The notes under the pieces were generated by a model that saw only the letters and a list, made by a program, of their open reading frames with translations, was not told the origin of the DNA and made no database searches. A stretch of 64,000 bases of DNA, taken from WHSO01 sp963732875 (GTDB lineage: Bacteria; Pseudomonadota; Alphaproteobacteria; SMXQ01). Positions 28,384 to 36,726 of this stretch are shown here, piece after piece; position 1 is the stretch's first letter; every line of letters starts with the position of its first letter. The position numbers and the translations under genes were made by a program. The stretch covers positions 124,001 to 188,000 of the forward strand of contig CAVTBD010000003.1 in the NCBI GenBank assembly GCA_963732875.1, read 5' to 3'.

Positions 28384-29066
28384 CGGCTGCCTTTATTCGG
28401 GTCATATTCCCGTTCTTCCGTATGCGGGCACTCTTGGCTGTCACATTTTAAAGTCCGCACCTGAAGACCACCAACATCACCAAAAATCGGGTGTGGCTTG
28501 ACGCCCACCACCTTCAATTTGCCAGTCTGACAAATGGGGCAGTCCTCTAGCCGCGCCCGTGCCTGTTCCCTTGGGGCTTGGGCATAATCCCGCTTGAAAG
28601 GATAGTTTTCATGACTTTCGCTCGCATGAACCTCGGCCTTGCACCGAGGACAGGTAAGCGTGACATCACCATAGAAATTTCCCGTGGTCTGCAAGATAGA
28701 CTTTTGGCGCTTCTCGTAGCACTGACTGCAAATGCAATGAATCGGGTCGCCCGTTGGCACACTTTCCTTCAACACGTAAGCGTACGCGCCAGTACCGATT
28801 TCGGTCAGGCAATACCGCTCCTTCTCGGCTTCCCATGTTTCAAACTGTCGAATTTGTTCTTCAAGCTGGCGTACTCGATCAACCAGTTTCGTCTGGTCCG
28901 CATGGGCCGACATAGCGCTAACTTGGGCGGCGATGATTTCTCGCTGGAGTTCAACGACCTTCGTTTGAACTTCGGAACTGACCTTGAGTTTCAGCAAACC
29001 TGTCGAGATGTCCACCGCCGCCTTGAGGCTAGCCGCCGCCGCTTGGATCGAGCCCATATCAATCAT
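28380..29066 (-). CDS. Coiled-coil and zinc-ribbon passenger protein
   Basis: A 228-residue protein. Residues about 1-80 are helical with a coiled-coil pattern (VVELQREIIAAQVSAMSAH, LVDRVRQLEEQIRQFETWE). The C-terminal half has paired cysteines (CSQCYEKRQ, TCPRCKAEVH, DCPICQTGK, LKCDSQECPH), arranged as two likely zinc ribbons. The function is unknown; similar proteins occur in mobile elements and phages. It lies between the transposase and the basic ORF on the transposase strand. Element B has an unrelated gene in this slot. The start could be ATG 29066 or an ATG three codons later. Confidence 0.7.
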   Translation of the reverse strand: MIDMGSIQAAAASLKAAVDISTGLLKLKVSSEVQTKVVELQREIIAAQVSAMSAHADQTKLVDRVRQLEEQIRQFETWEAEKERYCLTEIGTGAYAYVLKESVPTGDPIHCICSQCYEKRQKSILQTTGNFYGDVTLTCPRCKAEVHASESHENYPFKRDYAQAPREQARARLEDCPICQTGKLKVVGVKPHPIFGDVGGLQVRTLKCDSQECPHTEEREYDPNKGSR

Positions 29067-29128
29067 TTGAAGCCCCCCTATATTTCCTAGCGAACAAACG
29101 GAATTTAGCCTGTTTGGTGGTCAGACGC

Positions 29129-30067
29129 TTAGTTGCGCGCTTCCCCTTCACCAGTCCGCCGATAGGTGAGGCGCTTGCCGGCGATGCCCTTGGCGGCTTC
29201 GGTCGCGCGCTCCATGTCGGTCAGGTCGCGACTGTTGTAGCGGAAATCGAATTCGTACAGGTAACGCTGCAAGTGGCGCTCGTTGCAGTGCTGATAGATG
29301 CCGCGCATGCCGCGCTTGAAGATCGAGAAATAGCCCTCAATCGTGTTCGTGTGGATCGGGCCTTTGCCGTACTGGCCCTTGGAATGCACCACGTGGCCGT
29401 GCGAGGCAAACTCCTTGCCCGCGCGGCGGTAATGATGCGCTTCATCGGTCACGAGATCGCTTTCGCGGCGAAGGTTGGTAAACAGGTATTCGCGGATGGT
29501 CCCGATGCGAAGGTCGGGGATATGGATGGCACGGGAGCGCCCGTCACGCTCGACCAGTGCAAACACCTTCATCTTGGAACCTGAGCCGCGACGGCCAACC
29601 CATCCCTTGTCGTTATCGAAGTCATAGGTGGTCGGACCAAGGAAGGTTTCATCCACTTCCACGGTCTTACCCTCGCCGCCAAGGGGCGTGTTGTCGGTAT
29701 CCTGCATGGCCTCGCGGATGCGGTGCGTCATGAACCACGCGGACTTGACCGACACGCCAAGCATGCGGCCAAGCTGGCGGCTGCTCATGCCCTTCTTGGA
29801 AGCCGACAGCAGGTAAGTGGCCATGAGCCACTTGGTCAGGGGAATCTTGGAGCGCTCGTACAGGGTGCCGACCGTCACGGTGAACTGCTGGCGGCAATGC
29901 TTATCCTTGCACTGGTAGAGCCCGGGGCGATGCGCCTTACCCTGAAGGGCCGTCACGTCCATCGTGCCGCAGTGCGGGCAAACCGGGCCTTCGGGCCACA
30001 GGTGGCTTTCCAGCCATTCGCGGGCCTTGGTTTCATCGTGGAAGATCGGGTTGGCGAGGTCGTTCAT
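29129..30067 (-). CDS. IS1595-family transposase, element A
   Basis: A 312-residue transposase. It has an N-terminal zinc ribbon (CPHC near residue 31, CKDKHCRQQF near 53), the conserved FTVTVGTLYERSKIPLTKWL segment, and an ISXO2-type catalytic domain with VEVDETFLG, LVTDEAHHYR and IHTNTIEGYFSIFKRGMRGIYQHC. Family length is normal and the frame is intact, so the element may still be active. The start at 30067 has GGAGAAA on the minus strand, and the right terminal repeat begins 46 bases upstream of it. It is clearly related to the transposase of element B but not identical. Confidence 0.93.
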   Translation of the reverse strand: MNDLANPIFHDETKAREWLESHLWPEGPVCPHCGTMDVTALQGKAHRPGLYQCKDKHCRQQFTVTVGTLYERSKIPLTKWLMATYLLSASKKGMSSRQLGRMLGVSVKSAWFMTHRIREAMQDTDNTPLGGEGKTVEVDETFLGPTTYDFDNDKGWVGRRGSGSKMKVFALVERDGRSRAIHIPDLRIGTIREYLFTNLRRESDLVTDEAHHYRRAGKEFASHGHVVHSKGQYGKGPIHTNTIEGYFSIFKRGMRGIYQHCNERHLQRYLYEFDFRYNSRDLTDMERATEAAKGIAGKRLTYRRTGEGEARN

Positions 30068-30113
30068 GACCGTTTCTCCTAAGCTCTTGAGAAACAGCCT
30101 ATATCACCAGATT

Positions 30114-30137
30114 TGCTTTGTCAAGGTGAGCATTCCC
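30114..30137. repeat. Right terminal inverted repeat, element A
   Basis: Read inward on the minus strand it begins GGGAATGCTCACCTTGACAA, matching the left repeat with three mismatches. The duplicated TATGTTAG follows directly. Confidence 0.83.
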
Positions 30138-30147
30138 TATGTTAGTG
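30138..30147. repeat. Shared target-site segment between elements A and B
   Basis: TATGTTAGTG. The first eight bases are the right target duplication of element A; the last nine, ATGTTAGTG, are the left duplication of element B, repeated at 32432-32440. The two insertion targets thus overlap. Confidence 0.85.
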
Positions 30148-30172
30148 GGCGATTATATACTTGACGGAAGTT
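30148..30172. repeat. Left terminal inverted repeat, element B
   Basis: A 25-base repeat beginning GGCGATTATATACTTGACGG, an exact reverse complement of 32407-32431. Confidence 0.93.
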
Positions 30173-30177
30173 AACCC

Positions 30178-30387
30178 ATGCCTCTACAAGACCAGCGACA
30201 GGCCGGCGCTCAGGGTAACGTGGGAATCACCTGCGAGATGATTGAGGCGGGGGTTAATGAGCTATGGGCTAGCGGCCGTTGGGAATACCCGAACCGCGGG
30301 ATGGATTCGGATTTGATGGCGCGTATTTTGGGGGCTGCGTTTGCATGTGATCCTCGATTTTTCTCGCAAGCTCGCAAATCTCGATAG
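30178..30387 (+). CDS. Small IS passenger protein, counterpart of the 27563 gene
   Basis: A 69-residue ORF beginning five bases inside the left terminal repeat. GITCEMIEAGVNELWASGRW parallels VTPEMVKAGKEALDHW of element A, with Cys replacing Pro. The 3' end overlaps the convergent HEPN-like gene by over 100 bases. No ribosome site stands out. The function is unknown; conserved position and motif are the support. Confidence 0.55.
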   Translation: MPLQDQRQAGAQGNVGITCEMIEAGVNELWASGRWEYPNRGMDSDLMARILGAAFACDPRFFSQARKSR

Positions 30388-30854
30388 CTAAACCGCCGAA
30401 GTCTTGGCCGAACCTAAAAACCTCAGGCCACGTCCAGCGGATGCCCCGACCGTCGATCGCTGCCACCCATTCTTCCGTGCTCCAAAAATTCGGGAGAAGG
30501 AAAATAGCATCTTCGCCTTTGCTCGTTTTGCCTCTCATCGTGGAATAATGAGTTAGTTTATTTCGTATGCCTGATTTCTTGTCGGTGCGGTTGCGGAGAT
30601 TGGTCCAAGTTTTGAGAATATCTGCGGGCAGAATTCGAAGCTTGCGCGGCTGCATCCGCCATCTGTAAGCGGGCGTTGAAGTTTATAACCGCCAGATACG
30701 CACCTCTCGCCGCTGTATTGTTGAGGCTTCCGAACAGGGCGCAGAATACATCGCCCAGGGCATCCTCAACGTGATTCCATCGACTAAGTGCGCCACCGAG
30801 ACAGCGATCGAACTGGCCTTCATTATCTAATTTTGGATTATCATTATCTGCCAT
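30269..30854 (-). pseudogene. HEPN-like IS passenger protein of element B, one frameshift
   Basis: The N-terminal part (ALSRWNHVEDALGDVFCALF, then VINFNARLQMADAAA) and the C-terminal part (LRILPADILKTWTNLRNRT, GIRNKLTHYSTM, then GRGIRWTWPEVFRFGQDFGG) lie in adjacent frames, joined near 30645 by one extra base. The joined protein is about 194 residues. IRNKLTH gives Arg and His in the R-x4-H pattern at about residues 97 and 102, the same place as in element A. The start follows GGGGGACTTTGCC on the minus strand and shares CATG with the divergent basic ORF. Confidence 0.7.
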
Positions 30855-31008
30855 GGCAAAGTCCCCCGAAGATCAGTTGCCAGAAGATGAGGTCGTGAAG
30901 CGGCGCGATTCGGCGCTGTTGAACGCGCTGCGCCGGCCCCCCAAGCCCCATGCTGAAATAGTGGGGAAACCGAAACCTAAGGGAAAGAAGAAAACCCCGG
31001 CCAAGTGA
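30853..31008 (+). CDS. Small basic protein head to head with the element-B HEPN-like gene
   Basis: A 51-residue ORF: acidic start (SPEDQLPEDEVVK), then RRDSALLNALRRPPKPHAEI and a Lys/Pro-rich tail. Its ATG overlaps that of the divergent HEPN-like gene by two bases within CATG, exactly as in element A. The two small proteins share a charged layout and a Pro-Pro-Lys-Arg or Pro-Pro-Lys-Pro turn rather than clear sequence identity. An antidote or regulatory role is only a hypothesis. Confidence 0.55.
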   Translation: MAKSPEDQLPEDEVVKRRDSALLNALRRPPKPHAEIVGKPKPKGKKKTPAK

Positions 31009-31033
31009 CCGGGTTTCTCATTAGGAGGCTGGA

Positions 31034-31213
31034 ATGGCCGAAGTTTGGTATCCCGAGCCCATTCTGAATGTCAGCACATTCGGTGGCGTTATTGATCTCT
31101 GCGATCGCGCCAGCCCTCCGTCAAAATTTGAAGGCTCTGAAGCCCCTGAAGATATTTCACATAAATCTCCGGATGGGCAAAAGGAAGTTCCAGCTTCATC
31201 TGGTCTCCCCTGA
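31034..31213 (+). CDS. 59-residue ORF with an excellent ribosome site, antisense to the next gene
   Basis: The ORF begins 25 bases after the basic ORF, with TTAGGAGGCTGGA directly before its ATG, the best ribosome site in the element. The product starts MAEVWYPEPILNVSTFGGVI and matches nothing I recognise. Its 3' two-thirds overlap the minus-strand gene ending at 31089, so at least one of the two reading frames may be spurious or C-terminally altered. It would be the second gene of a plus-strand unit with the basic ORF. Confidence 0.4.
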   Translation: MAEVWYPEPILNVSTFGGVIDLCDRASPPSKFEGSEAPEDISHKSPDGQKEVPASSGLP

Positions 31214-31376
31214 CTTCGATACATATAAATTGCCCATCTGCATCCTTCCCATAGATGAGGCATCCGGCATCCTTCGGAGTAATCCGGATTTGGACAAATA
31301 TTGCGGCGAGGACGCCGCCTGTTGGAGCGGTAAGGGTAGTTTGCAAGTTGTAAGTGATTTTGCTTTCACCGTTCAT
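31089..31376 (-). CDS. Passenger protein of unknown function, element B
   Basis: A 95-residue protein with a beta-strand-rich profile (ITYNLQTTLTAPTGGVLAAIFV, GCLIYGKDADGQFICIEVRG, then YVKYLQGLQSLQILTEGW). No domain is recognised. The start at 31376 follows GGGGGAAGCT on the minus strand; the frame is open 13 codons further. It fills the slot held in element A by the zinc-ribbon protein, upstream of the basic ORF and downstream of the transposase. Confidence 0.55.
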   Translation of the reverse strand: MNGESKITYNLQTTLTAPTGGVLAAIFVQIRITPKDAGCLIYGKDADGQFICIEVRGDQMKLELPFAHPEIYVKYLQGLQSLQILTEGWRDRRDQ

Positions 31377-31451
31377 AGCTTCCCCCATTTTCTGAGTAAG
31401 CCGATAAATCTCCAATACGCACGGAACTGATTACGGGTAATGCGCGACTTC

Positions 31452-32369
31452 TTAGGAGAGCCCGTAAGTCCGCCGATAGGTCAGGCGCTTGCCTTCGATG
31501 TTCTTGAGCGCGGTAGCAGCGCGCTCGGTATCCGTCACCTTGCGGTTGGAATAGCGGAAGTCGAACTCGTTCAGGTAGCGTTGCAGGTGCTGTTCCCCGC
31601 AATGCTGATAGACGCCGACCATGCCGCGCTTGAACAGGGCAAAGAAGCCCTCGACCGTGTTGGTGGTGGCGGGGCCGCGCACGTACTCCTTGGCCGAGTG
31701 ATTGACGGCCTCATGCCCTTTGAACTCCTTGCCGATGGTGCGGTAAATGCCCGCGTCGTCGGTCATTAGGACGGACTTGCGGTCAACGTCCGTGACCAGC
31801 GCGTTACGCACGGTCTTGACGGTCAAATCCTTGACCACCTTGGAGCGGGCACGGCCGCCACGCTCGACAACGGTATGGATACGGGCCTTCTTGCCGGGGC
31901 CTTGGTTTTCTTCCCAACCATGGGAATTGGAGTACGTATAGCCGCGCTGGCCCCAATAGGTCGCGTCCGCTTCAACGGTCTGGCCTTCGCCGCCCATGGG
32001 GCCGGGGCTGCTATCGGCCATGGCCTCACGGATGCGGTGGCACATAAACCACGCCGTCTTGTAGGTCACGCCAAGCATCCTGTGGAGCTGGTGGGCCGAC
32101 ATGCCCTTCTTGCTCGCGCTCATCAGGTGGAAGGCGAGAAGCCACTTGGTCAACGGTATCTTGGAACGCTCGAACAGCGTGCCGACCGTGACCGTGAACT
32201 TCATCTTGCAGGACAGGCAGTAGTAGAGGCCCGCCGTCTTGCCCTTCACAGGGCTGGTGCGCTCGACCTCGCCACAGTGGGGACAATGACGACCATCGGC
32301 CCAGAGCAGCCCTTCAAGGTGCTCGCGGGCCTTGGTTTCGTCCTGAAAGATGGGGTTCTGTAGGTCCAT
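31452..32369 (-). CDS. IS1595-family transposase, element B
   Basis: A 305-residue transposase with a zinc ribbon (HCPHCGEVER near residue 33, YYCLSCKMKF near 52), FTVTVGTLFERSKIPLTKWL, and the ISXO2-type catalytic segments VEADATYWG, LMTDDAGIYR and ATTNTVEGFFALFKRGMVGVYQHC. The frame is intact and of normal length. Clear similarity to the element-A transposase (shared SKKGMS, LHRMLGV or LGRMLGV, AWFM.HRIREAM) shows the two belong to related subgroups. Its start lies 37 bases from the right terminal repeat. Confidence 0.93.
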   Translation of the reverse strand: MDLQNPIFQDETKAREHLEGLLWADGRHCPHCGEVERTSPVKGKTAGLYYCLSCKMKFTVTVGTLFERSKIPLTKWLLAFHLMSASKKGMSAHQLHRMLGVTYKTAWFMCHRIREAMADSSPGPMGGEGQTVEADATYWGQRGYTYSNSHGWEENQGPGKKARIHTVVERGGRARSKVVKDLTVKTVRNALVTDVDRKSVLMTDDAGIYRTIGKEFKGHEAVNHSAKEYVRGPATTNTVEGFFALFKRGMVGVYQHCGEQHLQRYLNEFDFRYSNRKVTDTERAATALKNIEGKRLTYRRTYGLS

Positions 32370-32406
32370 GGCTTATCTCCTTGATAAGCATAATGAACCG
32401 GATAGG

Positions 32407-32431
32407 AACTTCCGTCAAGTATATAATCGCC
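32407..32431. repeat. Right terminal inverted repeat, element B
   Basis: Exact reverse complement of 30148-30172. It is followed by ATGTTAGTG at 32432-32440, the right target duplication. Confidence 0.93.
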
Positions 32432-32440
32432 ATGTTAGTG

Positions 32441-32800
32441 TAGCTATCGTCGAATTCGTTCGCTGGTGTCCGGACGCCAGCCAAGGGTCCGACAGGCTTT
32501 CCGCCCCCTTGGCGGAGGGCCCGTATCGGAGAGTGCGCGGGCGCTTCCCAGCCGGAGGGCTGCGACGTTTCTGCCTCCTCAGGTGCACCTCGGTAAACCG
32601 CGTAGCGTCGCAGCAAGGCGGGAGGAAGGCTTAAAAGATGTGGGCGGACTAAACGCTGAAATCCGAACGGGACACCCCGCGGCAGCTCCCCGTACCACCC
32701 CTTACCTCCCAGGGATTCCAGGCGCCAAGGTGGTGTTTCAGCGCCGAGGCCCGCGCATGTCCGAACAAGGACGTGCGACCGCGCTCCCGTATCGAAAAGA
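32441..32800. other. Gene-free, strongly structured region; possible RNA gene
   Basis: No credible protein gene is seen. Several stems stand out on the plus strand: GCTGGTG/CGCCAGC (32462-32481), GCCAAGGG/CCCTTGGC (about 32480-32513), CAGCC/GGCTG (about 32549-32562) and CTGCGACG/CGTCGCAG (about 32560-32613). The density of clean stems over about 160 bases is higher than in neighbouring intergenic DNA and could mean a structured RNA on either strand. I could not match it to tmRNA, RNase P, SRP or 6S RNA. A GGAGAG and a later CTCAGG recall a glycine riboswitch, but the core motifs do not fit. Confidence 0.35.
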
Positions 32801-32841
32801 CGAAAGTGAAAACGGCGGATCCCCGAAGGGACCACGCCGTT
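32801..32841 (-). terminator. Terminator of the second amidohydrolase (possibly bidirectional)
   Basis: Arms AACGGCG (32811-32817) and CGCCGTT (32835-32841), with an inner GATCC/GGACC-like pairing, lie 26 bases past the minus-strand stop at 32867. T-rich sequence follows on the minus strand, and TTTCGTTT on the plus side resembles the terminator at 27448. Confidence 0.65.
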
Positions 32842-32866
32842 TCGTTTCGCGCGATTGTATGAGGGC

Positions 32867-34597
<1,731 letters not shown>

Positions 34598-34692
34598 GTG
34601 CCGTTTCCTCCCGCGCCCCCGCATCGCGGGCGCCTTGTTTTGCCCCATGGTTGGCCATTCCGGCCAAAAGCGCAATGGCCCTTGGACAGGCC

Positions 34693-35619
34693 CTAGCGGA
34701 CCAGCAGCACGGCCTTGCCGGTGATGGTGCCCGCCTTGCGCGCCTCCTGGGCCCGGGCGGCCTCGGCGAGCGGGTAGGTGGTGATGGCGGGCGGCCTGAG
34801 CTTGCCCGCCGCCACCAGCTCGGAAATGCGGTCGAGATGGGCCCAGTCGCGCCCGACGTTGGGGCGCAGCGGCACCACCGAGGCCGGCGGCTTGAAGCCC
34901 TCGGGCCCGCGCGATATCCATACCAGGCGGCCGCCCGGCTTCAGCACGGCGCAGCTCTGCGCCTGGACCGCGCCGCCGACCGTGTCGAACACCACGTCGC
35001 AGGGCGGCGCGACCCTGGTGAAATCCTCAGCATCGTAGGTGATCACCCGGTCGGCGCCGAGGCCCGCGACGTAGTCGCGGCGCGCGCCGCGTGCGGTCGC
35101 GATCACGGTGGCGCCCGCCGCCTTGGCGATCTGCACCGCCATGGCGCCGACGCCGCCCGCGCCGCCATGGATCAGGATGGTCTCGCCCGCCTTGAGCTTC
35201 GCCGTGTCCTCGAGCGACACCAGGGCGGTCAGCGCGCCGAGCGCGACCGCGGCCGCCTCGGCGTGGGTGAGGCCCGCCGGTTTGGGCGCGACGATCGCCG
35301 CCTTGATCGCGAGCTTCTCGGCGTAGGCGCCCTCCTGTCCCTGGTCGGTGACGCCGAACACGGCGTCGCCCGGCTTGATGTCGGTCACGCCCGCGCCCAG
35401 CGCGGCGACGGTACCCGAGAAGTCGCGCCCCGGGATATGGGGCAGCTTGAGCCACGGCGCGTCGCGGTAGAATCCCTCGCGCACCTTCCAGTCGGCCGGG
35501 TTGATGCTGGCGGCGTGGATGTCGACGACGATCTCGCCCGCGCCCGCCGCCGGGTCGGGGACCTCGTCGAGGTGCATGGTCTCCGGGCCGCCGAAACTGT
35601 GAATTCGTACCGCTTTCAT
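34693..35619 (-). CDS. Quinone oxidoreductase-like NADP-dependent dehydrogenase (zinc-free MDR)
   Basis: A 308-residue medium-chain reductase: MKAVRIHSFGGPETMHLDEV at the start, HIPGRDFSGTVAALGAGV, and the nucleotide-binding ILIHGGAGGVGAMAVQIAKAAGATVIATA near residue 145. The cysteine and histidine zinc ligands of alcohol dehydrogenases are missing, which fits the quinone oxidoreductase subgroup. It reduces quinones or activated alkenes with NADPH in the cytoplasm. The start at 35619 follows GGGAGAGGACATT. It is divergent from the catabolic operon at 35737 and shares a 117-base promoter region with it. Confidence 0.88.
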   Translation of the reverse strand: MKAVRIHSFGGPETMHLDEVPDPAAGAGEIVVDIHAASINPADWKVREGFYRDAPWLKLPHIPGRDFSGTVAALGAGVTDIKPGDAVFGVTDQGQEGAYAEKLAIKAAIVAPKPAGLTHAEAAAVALGALTALVSLEDTAKLKAGETILIHGGAGGVGAMAVQIAKAAGATVIATARGARRDYVAGLGADRVITYDAEDFTRVAPPCDVVFDTVGGAVQAQSCAVLKPGGRLVWISRGPEGFKPPASVVPLRPNVGRDWAHLDRISELVAAGKLRPPAITTYPLAEAARAQEARKAGTITGKAVLLVR

Positions 35620-35736
35620 AATGTCCTCTCCCGCGTGTTTTTCGAAAAATAGCGCCCTTTGCCGTATTGCGCGAATAGTCTCCGCACGCGAAGCCCGGTA
35701 TCCTCGCGAAAAACAGGAAACACGGGGAGGATCGGC

Positions 35737-36726
35737 TTGGCCAGGACGGGCGACAGGGTTCGGCTCAGGTTCGCGTGCGGGCTCTACGACCGCATGCTGG
35801 CGCTTTACACCAGGGAGGTCGTGCCCGACGGCATCGACCTCGATTTCGTCATCAGCAACTCGCCGCGCGACCTGTTCGACGCGATGGCGCGCGGCGAGGG
35901 CTTCGACGTGGCCGAGATGTCGAGCTCGGAATACGTGACGCGCTTCGATGCCGGCAAATGCCCGTTCGTGGCGCTGCCGGTGTTTCCCTCGCGTGTGTTC
36001 CGCCACGGCTTCATCACGGTCAACCGCAAGGCCGGGATCGAGACGCCCAAGGATCTCGAGGGCCGGCGCGTCGGCACCCAGATGTACACCCAGACCGCGT
36101 CGGTGTGGTCGCGCGGCATGCTGCGCCACGACTACGGCGTCGACCTCGGCACCATCCAATGGGTGCAGGGCGACACCGATCGGCCCGGCAGCCACGGCGC
36201 GCCCGACGTCATGCCGCTCCTGAAGCCGGTGCGGATCGAGCCCAATACCACCGACAAGTCCCTCGACCAGCTCCTGCAGGACGGCGCCATCGACGCGCTC
36301 ATGAGCGCGCGCACGCCGATGTCGCTGGGCCACCATCCCGACGTGCGCCGTCTGTTCCCCGACTATCGCGCGGTCGAGCTCGACTACTACCGCCGCACCG
36401 GCATCTTCCCGATCATGCATCTGATCGTGATCCGGCGTGCGGCCTTTGAGGCCCATCCGTTCATCGCCGAAAGCCTCACCCGCGCCTTCACGGCGGCCAA
36501 AGACCGGGCGGTGGCGCGCCTGCGCGCGCGCGGCGGCACGCTGCCGTTCATGCTGCCGTGGATGAAGGCGGAGGTCGAGGAGATGACCAAAGTCTTCGGG
36601 CCGGACCCGTGGCCCTACGGCATCGCCCCCAACCGCACAACTCTGGAGGCGCTCGTCGCCTATCTCCACGATCAGGACATGATCTCGCGGCGGATTCCTA
36701 TCGAAGAGCTGTTCATCCTGCCATGA
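35737..36726 (+). CDS. 4,5-dihydroxyphthalate decarboxylase-like / solute-binding-fold protein
   Basis: A 329-residue protein related to 4,5-dihydroxyphthalate decarboxylase, which itself has a periplasmic-binding-protein fold. Segments seen are LRFACGLYDRMLALYTREVVPDGIDL, FDVAEMSSSEYVTRF, FRHGFITVNRKAGIETPKDLEGRRVG, and a C-terminal DPWPYGIAPNRTTLEALVAYLHDQ. There is no signal peptide, consistent with a cytoplasmic enzyme. The TTG at 35737 follows GGGGAGGATCGGC. The stop overlaps the start of the FAD monooxygenase (ATGA), so the two are translationally coupled. Actual decarboxylase activity on a phthalate is not established by sequence. Confidence 0.8.
   Translation: MARTGDRVRLRFACGLYDRMLALYTREVVPDGIDLDFVISNSPRDLFDAMARGEGFDVAEMSSSEYVTRFDAGKCPFVALPVFPSRVFRHGFITVNRKAGIETPKDLEGRRVGTQMYTQTASVWSRGMLRHDYGVDLGTIQWVQGDTDRPGSHGAPDVMPLLKPVRIEPNTTDKSLDQLLQDGAIDALMSARTPMSLGHHPDVRRLFPDYRAVELDYYRRTGIFPIMHLIVIRRAAFEAHPFIAESLTRAFTAAKDRAVARLRARGGTLPFMLPWMKAEVEEMTKVFGPDPWPYGIAPNRTTLEALVAYLHDQDMISRRIPIEELFILP

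Larger units (their letters stand above)
27537..30137. mobile_element. IS1595-family element A (2601 bp) with passenger genes
   Basis: The element is bounded by imperfect 24-base terminal inverted repeats (27537-27560 and 30114-30137) and an 8-base target duplication TATGTTAG. Inside are, from the left: a small plus-strand ORF, a minus-strand HEPN-like gene, a head-to-head small basic ORF, a minus-strand coiled-coil/zinc-ribbon gene and the minus-strand transposase. Base composition is visibly less GC-rich than the host. Passenger genes are known in some IS1595 groups; this combination is not one I can name. A second element is inserted 10 bases from its right end. Confidence 0.88.
30148..32431. 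mobile_element. IS1595-family element B (2284 bp) with a parallel passenger layout
   Basis: Bounded by perfect 25-base terminal inverted repeats (30148-30172 and 32407-32431) and a duplication read as ATGTTAGTG. Nine bases is one more than usual; an 8-base duplication would require one unmatched G at the left tip. The contents mirror element A: small plus-strand ORF, minus-strand HEPN-like gene, head-to-head basic ORF, variable minus-strand gene and minus-strand transposase. The exact terminal repeats suggest a recent insertion. It sits 10 bases from element A. Confidence 0.9.

Noticed and set aside
30139..32440. Elements A and B as one composite transposon
   Set aside because: Each has its own matching terminal repeats and its own target duplication, and the two repeat sequences differ, so they are separate insertions.
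32441..32800. tmRNA, RNase P RNA, SRP RNA, 6S RNA and glycine riboswitch
   Set aside because: None of the diagnostic motifs could be found: no TTCGA-type T arm with CCA, no GAGGAAAGTCC, no GGAAGCAGCC. The GGAGAG and CTCAGG elements alone do not make a glycine aptamer. The region is kept only as structured and unexplained.
32314..32835. A minus-strand open frame of 173 codons overlapping the right end of element B
   Set aside because: It crosses the terminal repeat and the target duplication and has a low-complexity, Arg/Pro-rich translation without similarity to known families. The region looks structured rather than coding.
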